Source of the DNA: Parabacteroides sp. PF5-9
GTDB taxonomy: Bacteria > Bacteroidota > Bacteroidia > Bacteroidales > Tannerellaceae
Assembly (NCBI RefSeq): GCF_029893105.1
Contig: NZ_JARXWG010000033.1
Span: 1 to 41,235, forward strand
DNA: 41,235 bases
Direction of reading: 5' to 3'
The notes under the pieces were generated by a model. The model was not told the DNA's origin. It made no database searches and was given only the letters and a program-made list of their open reading frames with translations. The translations under genes were made by a program, and so were the position numbers. This document shows, in pieces, positions 34,101-41,008 of this stretch (positions are counted from its first letter, which is position 1; each line of letters begins with the position of its first letter).

Positions 34101-35647
34101 AACGTTCAATCGTCGTACTCGGATCGGGGGCATACCGTATAGGCAGTTCCGTTGAATTCGACTGGTGTAGCGTACAAGCGCTTAACACGATCCGAAAAGA
34201 AGGTTGGCGCTCTGTTATGATCAATTACAATCCGGAGACCGTTTCTACCGACTACGATATGTGTGACCGTCTATACTTTGACGAATTGACATTCGAACGG
34301 GTGATGGATATATTGAATCTGGAGAATCCGCATGGGGTTATTGTTTCGACAGGCGGACAGATACCGAATAACCTGGCCATGCGGTTGGATGAGCAACGAG
34401 TACATATCTTGGGTACATCGGCTAAAAGTATCGATAACGCAGAAGATCGTGAAAAGTTCTCTATTATGCTCGACCGGATTGGAGTTGATCAACCTCGTTG
34501 GAAAGAACTTTCTTCATTGGAAGATATCAATCAATTTGTGGATGAAGTCGGGTTCCCGGTACTGGTTCGACCAAGCTATGTGCTTAGTGGAGCCGCAATG
34601 AATGTTTGTTCCAACCAGGAAGAACTTGAACGTTTTCTTCAATTGGCTGCTAATGTGAGTAAAAAGCATCCGGTGGTTGTCAGCCAGTTTATTGAATATG
34701 CCAAAGAGATCGAGGTAGATGCGGTTGCCGATAAAGGTGAAATCGTTATGTATGCGATCAGTGAACATATTGAGTTTGCCGGTGTACATTCAGGAGATGC
34801 CACCATTCAGTTCCCCGCACAAAAACTATATGTCGAAACAGTGCGTCGTATTAAACGAATCAGTAAACGTATAGCCAAAGAGTTAAATATCTCAGGACCA
34901 TTTAATATTCAGTATCTTGCGAAAGGAAATGAGATTAAGGTGATCGAATGTAACCTGCGTGCTTCACGGAGTTTTCCTTTTGTAAGCAAGGTGTTGAAAA
35001 TAAACTTTATCGAATTGGCAACACAGATTATGTTGGGACTATCGGTTGAGAAACCGGCAAAAAATGAATTCGATCTGGATTATGTGGGGATTAAAGCCTC
35101 TCAGTTTTCTTTCAATCGTTTACAAAAAGCCGATCCGGTACTTGGGGTTGATATGGCTTCTACCGGTGAAGTTGGTTGTTTAGGAGATGACCTCCCTGAA
35201 GCGATACTGACCAGTATGTTATCGGTGGGTCATCGTATACCGGAAAAAGGGATTCTCCTGTCGACGGGTAGCTCCAAACAGAAAGTAGCCATGTTGGATG
35301 CTGCAAAAATATTGAAGGCAAAAGGATATATCTTGTATGCGACCGGAGGAACTTATCGTTTTTTGGAAGAAAATAATATCCCATCAACAAAAGTCTATTG
35401 GCCTAGTGAGGAGGGACAACCGCAGGCATTGGATTTATTGCGTGATAAACAGATTGATATGGTCGTAAATATCCCGCGTGATTTAACGGCTCGCGAGTTA
35501 AGTAATGGCTATACGATCAGGCGTGCAGCCATCGATCTGAATATACCGTTAATAACAAATACCCGTTTAGCGAGTGCATTTATCGAAGCATTTTGCTCGT
35601 TAAGTGTGGATGATATCCAGATAAAAAGCTGGCAGGAATACAAATGA
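31196..35647 (+). CDS. carAB: Carbamoyl-phosphate synthase, glutaminase and synthetase subunits fused (CarA-CarB)
   Basis: A single 1483-codon frame. Residues 1-378 are CarA: a small N-terminal domain, then the class I glutaminase with C272 in GICMGNQL and H356/E358 in AQFHPEA. Residues 379-415 are a linker encoded by an inverted pair of GACAATTGAC-type repeats. Residues 416-1483 are CarB, starting KKVLVLGSGALKIGEAGEFD, with both ATP-grasp halves and a C-terminal regulatory domain (GILLSTGSSKQKVAMLDAA). CarB length (1068) is normal. Neither a CarA stop nor a CarB start codon lies at the junction. Bacterial carA and carB are usually separate, while fused forms are known in eukaryotes. CarA also carries a repeat-derived insert at residues 150-161. 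The product supplies pyrimidine and arginine synthesis. Confidence 0.93.
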   Translation: MHKDKIATLILDDGSIFQGFSFGYEKEVKGEVVFNTAMTGYPESLTDPSYAGQMIVSTYPLVGNYGVPPRTFSENGIATLMESEKIHAEAIIISDYSHEFSHWNAVESLGSWLKDEQVTGIYGIDTRALTKKLREHGVMMGKIVIEDNLSMDNGQRTKDNGKSHSLLSGLFGNYEEVNYVEQVSTKEVITYGEGEGKKRVVLIDCGVKHNIIRSLLNRDVTVIRVPWNYDFTQLHYDGLFISNGPGDPDTCVEAVEHIRKALDGDKPICGICMGNQLLAKAGGASIFKLKYGHRSHNQPVRMVGTERCFITSQNHGYAVDNDSLGADWEPLFINMNDGTNEGIRHKTKPFFSAQFHPEACSGPTDTEFIFDLFVETLSTKQLTIDNGQLTINKNNSSSNNCQLSTVHCQLDKHFPKKVLVLGSGALKIGEAGEFDYSGSQALKAIKEEGIETILINPNIATVQTSEGIADRVYFLPVTPFFVEKVIEKERPEGILLAFGGQTALNCGVALYRNGILEKYNVRVLGTPVQAIIDTEDRELFVRKLDEIDVKTIKSEAVDNLVDARRAAAELGYPVIIRAAYALGGLGSGFCDNEKELDVLAEKAFSFSPQVLVEKSLKGWKEVEYEVVRDKYDNCITVCNMENFDPLGIHTGESIVIAPSQTLSNTDYHKLRELAIKIIRHIGIVGECNVQYAYDPESEDYRVIEVNARLSRSSALASKATGYPLAFVAAKLGLGYGLFELKNSVTKTTSAFFEPALDYVVCKIPRWDLGKFHGVARELGSSMKSVGEVMAIGRTFEEAIQKGLRMIGLGMHGFVENKELVIADIDKALREPTDRRIFVISKAFRAGYTIDQIHDLTKIDRWFLQKLYEIIRTADRLARYDTPSDIPMRLFRHAKMQGFSDFQIARALFKEQTEDLEKASLTVRKERESRHILPVVKQIDTLAAEYPAQTNYLYLTYSGIENDINYQGDKRSIVVLGSGAYRIGSSVEFDWCSVQALNTIRKEGWRSVMINYNPETVSTDYDMCDRLYFDELTFERVMDILNLENPHGVIVSTGGQIPNNLAMRLDEQRVHILGTSAKSIDNAEDREKFSIMLDRIGVDQPRWKELSSLEDINQFVDEVGFPVLVRPSYVLSGAAMNVCSNQEELERFLQLAANVSKKHPVVVSQFIEYAKEIEVDAVADKGEIVMYAISEHIEFAGVHSGDATIQFPAQKLYVETVRRIKRISKRIAKELNISGPFNIQYLAKGNEIKVIECNLRASRSFPFVSKVLKINFIELATQIMLGLSVEKPAKNEFDLDYVGIKASQFSFNRLQKADPVLGVDMASTGEVGCLGDDLPEAILTSMLSVGHRIPEKGILLSTGSSKQKVAMLDAAKILKAKGYILYATGGTYRFLEENNIPSTKVYWPSEEGQPQALDLLRDKQIDMVVNIPRDLTARELSNGYTIRRAAIDLNIPLITNTRLASAFIEAFCSLSVDDIQIKSWQEYK
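31644..31678 (+). repeat. Repeat-derived insert inside carA
   Basis: A run of caatggacaatggacaaagg followed by acaaaggataatggg encodes SMDNGQRTKDNG (residues 150-161), between the CarA N-terminal domain and the following linker. It matches the repeat family at 35676-35709. A small dyad, gattgtc/gacaatc, flanks it at 31621-31640. Confidence 0.75.
32344..32456 (+). repeat. Translated inverted repeats at the carA-carB junction
   Basis: A 25-nt arm at 32344-32368 pairs with 32400-32424 with one mismatch (both made of aattgacaatggaca-type units) around a 31-nt centre. Immediately after, agacaagcactttc (32425-32438) pairs perfectly with gaaagtgcttgtct (32443-32456) over a ccaa loop; the second arm is the conserved start of CarB (KVLV). 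Everything is in frame and encodes the linker, including QLTIDNGQLTINKNN and NNCQLSTVHCQL. Confidence 0.85.
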
Positions 35648-35668
35648 TCCGGTAACCGGATCATTTGT
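35640..35668 (+). terminator. Hairpin over the carAB stop codon
   Basis: Perfect 13-bp arms, acaaatgatccgg (35640-35652) and ccggatcatttgt (35656-35668), with a taa loop. The TGA stop lies in the left arm. No strong T-tract follows, so it may act as a stability hairpin and not as a terminator. Confidence 0.55.
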
Positions 35669-35675
35669 CATTTCT

Positions 35676-35725
35676 CCATTGTCCATTGTCCATTGACAAT
35701 GGACAATGGGCTCAGGCCGATCTTC
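35676..35725. repeat. Palindromic GACAATGG repeat downstream of carAB
   Basis: A perfect 15-bp stem, ccattgtccattgtc (35676-35690) with 35695-35709, over a catt loop, followed by ggctcaggccgatcttc (35709-35725), identical to 11231-11247. Same family as the element between apgM and thrA. Confidence 0.8.
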
Positions 35726-35804
35726 TATCTTCCGGCATCCAACTTCTGACTTCTTGTAATTTTTTTTCTATATTTACGGCGAGAATTGAAAAAACTACCA
35801 TGAA

Positions 35805-36383
35805 ATGGATCAAAAGAAATTAATTGCACGAAGCATCGCCAGACTAATTGCGCCATTGAGTGAGGCAGCACTGAATGAACTTGCCAAAATTCTTGTTTGT
35901 ACCGAAGTTAAAAAAAATCAGCTTTTTTTAAAAGAAGGAGAAGTCAGTAAACAGATCGGTTATGTCTCCAAGGGGATCATTCGGCAGTTTTACTACAAAA
36001 ACAACAAAGACATCACAGAACATTTTGCGTATGAAGACGGATTATTCCTCTGTATCCAGAGTTTTATCGAACAAAAGCCGACGCGGGTGATGGTTGAAGC
36101 ATTGGAAAATACAGTTGTATATGGGATTCCTTATGAACCGTTGATGGAGTTAATCGCCCAAGATAAAGAGTTGGAGTTCTTTTATCGGCGCGTATTGGAA
36201 ATGTCGTTAATTCTTTCTCAGATGAAAACCGATTCGCTTCGTTTTGAAACGGCGAATGAGCGTTACAACCGTTTATTGCGTGAGCATCCTGAAGTCATTC
36301 GTAGAGTACCGTTATCACATATCGCTTCTTATCTGTTGATGACCCCAGAGACATTAAGCCGGGTACGGGCGAATCTCTCCTGA
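35805..36383 (+). CDS. Crp/Fnr-family transcriptional regulator, short form
   Basis: A 192-residue regulator with a cyclic-nucleotide-binding-like domain (about 20-125, KKNQLFLKEGEVSKQIGYVSKGIIRQFYY) and a C-terminal helix-turn-helix (NERYNRLLREHPEVIRRVPLSHIASYLLMTPETLSRVRANL). This size and the RFE/D...NERY text are typical of the large Bacteroidetes Crp-like group whose ligands are mostly unknown. An imperfect -7 box (TATATTTA, 35769-35776) precedes it. A different-frame ATG five bases upstream is not used. It is followed by the long hairpin at 36403-36460. Confidence 0.88.
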   Translation: MDQKKLIARSIARLIAPLSEAALNELAKILVCTEVKKNQLFLKEGEVSKQIGYVSKGIIRQFYYKNNKDITEHFAYEDGLFLCIQSFIEQKPTRVMVEALENTVVYGIPYEPLMELIAQDKELEFFYRRVLEMSLILSQMKTDSLRFETANERYNRLLREHPEVIRRVPLSHIASYLLMTPETLSRVRANLS

Positions 36384-36402
36384 TAGTTGATGAAAATCAA
36401 GA

Positions 36403-36460
36403 AAAAGATCTCATTGATATCAATTTGACATAAATCAAACTGATATCAATGAGATCTTTT
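36403..36460. terminator. Long hairpin after the short Crp/Fnr gene
   Basis: Perfect 20-bp stem aaaagatctcattgatatca (36403-36422) with 36441-36460, extended past one mismatch by tttga/tcaaa. The A-run before and T-run after allow bidirectional termination. The loop region reads ttgacataaatcaa, close to the Fnr consensus. Confidence 0.8.
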
Positions 36461-36551
36461 AATATTTGTGACGGGATTTATCCCTTTACCAAAGCCTAAT
36501 GTTACTATGATATACACAGATGGATTAGGTTAGTTTTTTTTAATTCTCAGG

Positions 36552-36582
36552 AAGGGATAAAGCAGCGGTTTTATCCCTTTTC
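36552..36582 (-). terminator. fabD terminator
   Basis: Stem aagggataaa (36552-36561) with tttatccctt (36570-36579), loop of eight, next to the fabD stop at 36588. The run on the minus-strand exit side is only weakly U-rich. Confidence 0.6.
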
Positions 36583-36587
36583 TGTTT

Positions 36588-37469
36588 TTATTGCATGCCT
36601 TCGGTAGTCACCTCTTTGTTGATCTTTTTAACCAGTCCCTGTAATACATTTCCAGGTCCTAATTCAATAAAATGATCCGCTCCATCAGCGATCATATTCA
36701 ATACCGTCTGTGTCCAACGTACCGGAGAGGTCAATTGAGCGATCAGATTCGTTTGAATGGTAGAAGGATCGGTCGCCGGTGAAGCATTGACATTCTGATA
36801 CACCGGACAAACAGGTGTATTAAAGGTAGTCGCTTCTATGGCTGCGGCAAGCTCTGCACGTGCAGGTTCCATCAGTGGAGAATGGAACGCTCCACCGACA
36901 TTCAACTTTAATGCTCTTTTAGCGCCGGCTGCCAATAGTTGTTCACAAGCAGCGTCGATACCGGGTATGCTTCCTGAGATCACTAATTGTCCGGGGCAGT
37001 TATAGTTGGCACAAACCACGATTTCATCTTGGATACTACCACAAATCTCTTCTACTTTTTCATCCGCCAAAGCCAGTACGGCAGCCATGGTCGACGGAGT
37101 CGCTTCACACGCTTTCTGCATGGCCATCGCTCTTTTGGACACTAATACCAGTCCGTCTTCAAAAGAGAGTGCGCCGGCAGCAACCAATGCAGAGAACTCG
37201 CCCAGAGAGTGTCCTGCCGTCATATCCGGTTGAAACTGATCACCCAATGTCTTGGCCAAAATCACCGAATGCAGAAATATGGCCGGTTGTGTAACTTTGG
37301 TTTGTCTCAGGTCTTCGTCTGTACCCGAGAACATCATATCTGTTATGCGGAATCCGAGGATATCGTTTGCTTTTTCAAACAATTCTTTGGCTAACGGATT
37401 GTTTTCGTAAAGGTCTTTGCCCATACCCACAAACTGCGCTCCCTGACCGGGAAATACATAAGCTTTCAT
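36588..37469 (-). CDS. fabD: Malonyl-CoA:ACP transacylase
   Basis: A 293-residue cytosolic enzyme that loads malonyl groups onto acyl carrier protein for fatty acid synthesis. PGQGAQFVGMGKDLY (about 7-21), the nucleophile serine in AGHSLGEFSALVAAGAL (about 88-104), the catalytic His in GGAFHSPLMEPA, and ELGPGNVLQGLVKKI near the end are all canonical. It is divergent from tatA; its -7 box is at 37509-37516. No other fab genes are adjacent. Confidence 0.97.
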   Translation of the reverse strand: MKAYVFPGQGAQFVGMGKDLYENNPLAKELFEKANDILGFRITDMMFSGTDEDLRQTKVTQPAIFLHSVILAKTLGDQFQPDMTAGHSLGEFSALVAAGALSFEDGLVLVSKRAMAMQKACEATPSTMAAVLALADEKVEEICGSIQDEIVVCANYNCPGQLVISGSIPGIDAACEQLLAAGAKRALKLNVGGAFHSPLMEPARAELAAAIEATTFNTPVCPVYQNVNASPATDPSTIQTNLIAQLTSPVRWTQTVLNMIADGADHFIELGPGNVLQGLVKKINKEVTTEGMQ

Positions 37470-37508
37470 TTTCTAATAATTTTCTAATTTCAGATTTTTA
37501 AGACCGTG

Positions 37509-37516
37509 CAAAGGTA
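37509..37516 (-). promoter_or_regulatory. -7 box for fabD
   Basis: The minus strand reads TACCTTTG followed by CA, matching TAnnTTTG, 40-47 bp before the fabD start. It lies 40 bp from the oppositely directed tatA box. Confidence 0.5.
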
Positions 37517-37556
37517 ATAAATTTGAAATAAACGATCTACAATCGGTTACAAATCG

Positions 37557-37564
37557 TATCTTTG
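37557..37564 (+). promoter_or_regulatory. -7 box for tatA-tatC
   Basis: TATCTTTG followed by CC matches TAnnTTTG, 48-55 bp before the tatA start. Confidence 0.5.
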
Positions 37565-37611
37565 CCTTAGTTAAAGAGTGCGTTTATTAAACATTTAAAT
37601 TAAATTATATC

Positions 37612-37824
37612 ATGACTGATTTATTATTTCTTGGAAATTTAGGAACTGGCGAAATCGTAATCATTGCCATTGTTGTGTTGTTATTATTCGGTGGAAAGAA
37701 AATTCCTGAACTGATGAAAGGGATCGGTAAAGGTGTGAGAAACTTTAAAGACGGTGTAAAAGGGATAGAAGACGATATTAAAATAGACGATACGACTACG
37801 AATAATACAGACTCAGAGAAATAA
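37612..37824 (+). CDS. tatA: Twin-arginine translocase subunit TatA
   Basis: A 70-residue inner-membrane protein that forms the pore-like component of the Tat pathway. A short periplasmic N-terminus leads into one transmembrane helix ([25 protein letters not shown], about 10-34), with the conserved FGG hinge and KKIPEL start of the amphipathic helix, followed by [18 protein letters not shown] and an acidic tail. tatC follows after 6 bp; no tatB is seen, which fits minimal TatAC systems. Confidence 0.95.
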   Translation: MTDLLFLGNLGTGEIVIIAIVVLLLFGGKKIPELMKGIGKGVRNFKDGVKGIEDDIKIDDTTTNNTDSEK

Positions 37825-37830
37825 AACGAG

Positions 37831-38661
37831 ATGCAACAAGATGAAATGTCATTCTGGGACCACCTGGAAGAACTTCGTTGGACTTTATTTCGTTCTCTAT
37901 TAGCCCTGTTTATTTTTGCTATTCTGTTGTTCGCTTTTATGCGGGGCGAACATGGTCTTTTCGATATGGTTATCCTGGCTCCGACACGGGGTGATTTCAT
38001 AACCTATCAACTCTTCTGTAAACTGGGGCAAATGTTGCATGTTGTCAGCGATTTTTGTGATACCGCTTTCAACATCCATATTTTCAACGTAAAGATGGCC
38101 TCCCAGTTCTTTACGCACATGACGACTTCGTTCTGGATTTCATTGGTATTGGCTTTTCCTTATTTAATGTATGAGATATGGAAGTTTATCAGTCCGGCGT
38201 TGTACGAGAACGAAAAGAATAATGTACGTTGGGTATTCCTGTTCGGAACGGTCATGTTTTTTATCGGATGTGCAGTCGGTTATTTTGCCGTATTTCCTGT
38301 TACATTACGTTTCTTGGCTACTTATCAGATCAGCGAATCGATCACAGAGCAGGTCTCATTGGAATCCTACATGGACAACTTTTTGATGTTGATCTTTATT
38401 ATGGGGATTGTATTTGAAATGCCTTTAGTGTCCTGGCTATTATCTAAGCTTGGTTTATTAAATCGTTCATTTTTCCATAATTACAGACGACATGCAGTGG
38501 TTGCGCTATTGGTACTGGCCGCATTTATCACACCAAGTAGTGATCCGTTTACGTTGAGTATTGTATTTATACCATTATATGGACTATACGAATTGAGTGC
38601 CTTCTTTGTTAAACCGGCTCCGGTAGAGGATGATGACGATGACGATGACGAAGAAGAGTGA
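37831..38661 (+). CDS. tatC: Twin-arginine translocase subunit TatC
   Basis: A 276-residue polytopic inner-membrane protein that recognises RR signal peptides. The N-terminal motif MSFWDHLEELRWTLFRSLLA contains the conserved Glu/Arg pair (HLEELR). Six hydrophobic segments follow, with FPYLMYEIWKFISPALYENEK in the conserved first-cytoplasmic-loop region and FGTVMFFIGCAVGYFAVFP. The C-terminus is a run of Asp then Glu encoded by near-tandem gatgac codons. The aldo/keto reductase at 14370-15266 is one likely substrate within the window. Confidence 0.96.
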   Translation: MQQDEMSFWDHLEELRWTLFRSLLALFIFAILLFAFMRGEHGLFDMVILAPTRGDFITYQLFCKLGQMLHVVSDFCDTAFNIHIFNVKMASQFFTHMTTSFWISLVLAFPYLMYEIWKFISPALYENEKNNVRWVFLFGTVMFFIGCAVGYFAVFPVTLRFLATYQISESITEQVSLESYMDNFLMLIFIMGIVFEMPLVSWLLSKLGLLNRSFFHNYRRHAVVALLVLAAFITPSSDPFTLSIVFIPLYGLYELSAFFVKPAPVEDDDDDDDEEE

Positions 38662-38691
38662 CTGACTGAGGCGGCACAATAAAAAACAAAA

Positions 38692-38730
38692 AAAGACTAT
38701 TCGAACAAACGGATAGTCTTTTTTTATACA
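38692..38730 (+). terminator. tatC terminator
   Basis: A 13-bp stem aaaaaaagactat (38692-38704) and atagtcttttttt (38717-38729), extended by three pairs including a G-U, with an aacaaa loop and T-run. Confidence 0.85.
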
Positions 38731-39763
38731 TACAAGCTTACGGTTTTATTCTACGCAATTATTGCGACAAATAGACCTCTTTTTCTCCGCAGAATAAATT
38801 TTCTCCGCATATTTTGCAAAGAAAATCATTCCACACCCGAACGCATGAAGTCTCTTGTTGTCATAAAAACAGCTAAAAACAGTACGACTATCAAAATGTC
38901 AAAACAGTACCGTTTTCCGATCTGTTTTCGGTGTTTCACTCAAGAGTACTCGCGAATATTGGATTCTCCCGGAGTTTAGTAAATACAAAATGCAGGTCAA
39001 CCAATCTTGAACCACCACTTATTGACCGTGAAATAAAAATCGCGTAAATGATTTTCGGAGTGTTGTAATTCGAAATACATATTTTGATGGAGAAATGATT
39101 ATTTCAAACGAGACTGTTTTTTAGCACCATCCAGGTGAAAAAAACATGATTTTTTGACTGTTTTTTATCGCGTTTTGCCTGTTACTGAAAAAGAACGCAT
39201 TGTTTCTAGTAATTCATCTGCATCGTTGTTGCGTGTGTTCTAAATGGTTTTAAAAATCTTTTAGATAACTGTCGGACATCATTTGAATGATTTTTTCAAT
39301 ATTCGCTTTTGAGGTGTGAAAAAGGAGTGGAAAACCTTGTTTTTTCGTCTGGTTGGCCGCTTTTTCTTCTTTTGTATGTTATTGAAATGGCTTATTTTGT
39401 GTTATAATGACGTAATAATGGGTGATTTTATGGAATAGTGACATTAATGTGTTTTTAAGATTAAATGGTTGGTTGTTTTGATTTCGTTAACTTAAAAAAA
39501 TAAAATAAAAATCCGTTTTCGGTTAATACGACTATTTTCCTATCGTTGAAAAGTAACGATTCCATCGTAATTATATTGAATAATGGTAACTTGTGACCAA
39601 ATTGTGACCTCAAAAGCTTGGTTTTTCTATTTATTATCTATATCATTGATCGCAAAAACAGTCAAGTAGACAAAGTGGTTTCAATTAATTTATAATTGGC
39701 TAAATCCAATTTGCTATTTACAACTCATAATTCAAAAACGTGTCATATAAATCTACTATTGTC
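38731..39763. other. 1.03-kb AT-rich spacer without genes
   Basis: No frame with recognisable product on either strand. Minor features: tttctccgca twice within 30 bp (about 38780-38810), a hairpin atcgtt/aacgat (39542-39560), and a direct repeat ttgtgacc at 39591-39598 and 39602-39609. No tRNA- or rRNA-like structure was seen. No clear -7 box was found for the downstream lipoprotein gene. Confidence 0.55.
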
Positions 39764-40918
39764 ATGAAAAAATCATTAACAATTATAGCAACGATTCTGT
39801 TTGTTATGGCAGGGTGCGAAAGAAACAAACAAGCAGCAGGTACCATTGTTACTGTAGATGTTACGGGAAGTTATCCTGAAAAGGAGTTAATCCTTCAGGA
39901 TTTTATGGACGTGGAATACATCCCGTTGGAAACGACAGACGAATTTATTACACACGGTGTGGTCATGGATGTCGGTAAAGAATTTATAATAGTAAAAAAC
40001 CGTATCAACGATGGTAATATCTTCTTTTTTGATAGGAAAACCGGGAAAGCTATACGGAAAATAAACCGTTTTGGGCAAGGTGGCGAGGAATATGCATACA
40101 TTGCGAAAATTGTCCTTGATGAAGCGTCTAATGAACTATTTGTCAAACATGCCAAAAAAATATCGGTATATGATTTATACGGAAATTTTAAAAGAAGTTT
40201 TAATTTCATAGACACAAACAGTGACTATACGAATGTATTTGATTATGACAGGGATAATTTGATTGTTTATAATAATATAGGTGATGGATTGATACCTGAT
40301 CAATCGTCTTATCATGTGATTATTTCCAAACAAGACGGAAGTATTACCCGCGAGATCCCTATTTCTACCAAAGGGAATAAAACACTGGTTATATTTGGGG
40401 AGAACGATGAAAAAGCATTCCCTATATTTGACGCTATAACCCTTGGTTTTGGTAATTGGATACTTATGAATATTTCATCCGACACCATATATACATATTC
40501 GCCCAATGATAATATTAAACCTTTTATTGTGAGAACACCTTCCGTCTATTCTATGGATACAGAAGTATTTCTTTTCGTCGAGTGGGTTACCGACCGTTAT
40601 TATTTTATGACAACCATGAAGAAAGAAATTGACGTAGAAACCATGAAAATACCCCTTATCCGTCTGGCTTATGACAAACAAGAAGGGACTATATTCAAAT
40701 ATACCATATATAATGATGATTGCACATATAAACGACCGGTATTTTGGACTTCATCGATCAATCATGATATTGCAACCTGGTATCCTTTTCAAGCGCCTGA
40801 ACTGACCGAAGCTTTCGAAAAAGGTCAACTAAAAGGCCGATTAAATGAAATTGCTGCTGAATTAGATGAAGAATCCAATCCGGTGATTATGTTGGTGAAA
40901 TATAAAAACAATAAATAA
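39764..40918 (+). CDS. 6-bladed beta-propeller lipoprotein
   Basis: A 384-residue predicted lipoprotein. The signal MKKSLTIIATILFVMAGCER has a lipobox VMAGC with Cys at 18. It is followed by the family opening YPEKELILQDFMDVEYIPLE (about 37-56) and propeller-like strands such as GNIFFFDRKTGKAIRKINRFGQGGEEYAYI. It resembles the 6-bladed beta-propeller (DUF5128-type) lipoproteins that occur as tandem paralogues in Bacteroidales, whose function is unknown. The ATG at 39764 is chosen over an upstream open start at 39740 because it gives a clean signal peptide. A paralogue begins 90 bp downstream. Confidence 0.83.
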   Translation: MKKSLTIIATILFVMAGCERNKQAAGTIVTVDVTGSYPEKELILQDFMDVEYIPLETTDEFITHGVVMDVGKEFIIVKNRINDGNIFFFDRKTGKAIRKINRFGQGGEEYAYIAKIVLDEASNELFVKHAKKISVYDLYGNFKRSFNFIDTNSDYTNVFDYDRDNLIVYNNIGDGLIPDQSSYHVIISKQDGSITREIPISTKGNKTLVIFGENDEKAFPIFDAITLGFGNWILMNISSDTIYTYSPNDNIKPFIVRTPSVYSMDTEVFLFVEWVTDRYYFMTTMKKEIDVETMKIPLIRLAYDKQEGTIFKYTIYNDDCTYKRPVFWTSSINHDIATWYPFQAPELTEAFEKGQLKGRLNEIAAELDEESNPVIMLVKYKNNK

Positions 40919-41008
40919 AGAAGTTCAAGGTTCAATGTTATAAATCAATAGAATGCTTTTTCTAACTTCAATCTTACAACTTCTTACTTCATTAATAAAA
41001 AATCAATT

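Noticed and set aside
31196-35647. Sequencing error joining separate carA and carB genes
   Set aside because: Not excluded, but the whole 37-codon junction stays in frame across two repeats and both flanking domains are complete; a single error would more likely leave a shifted tail. It is listed as a check.
37605-38000. 131-codon minus-strand frame over tatA and the start of tatC
   Set aside because: Antisense to two firmly identified genes, no domain.
38731-39763. tRNA, tmRNA or other structured RNA gene in the long AT-rich spacer
   Set aside because: No cloverleaf-like stem set, no T-psi-C-like GTTC block with partner, and no long conserved-looking stem found by eye.
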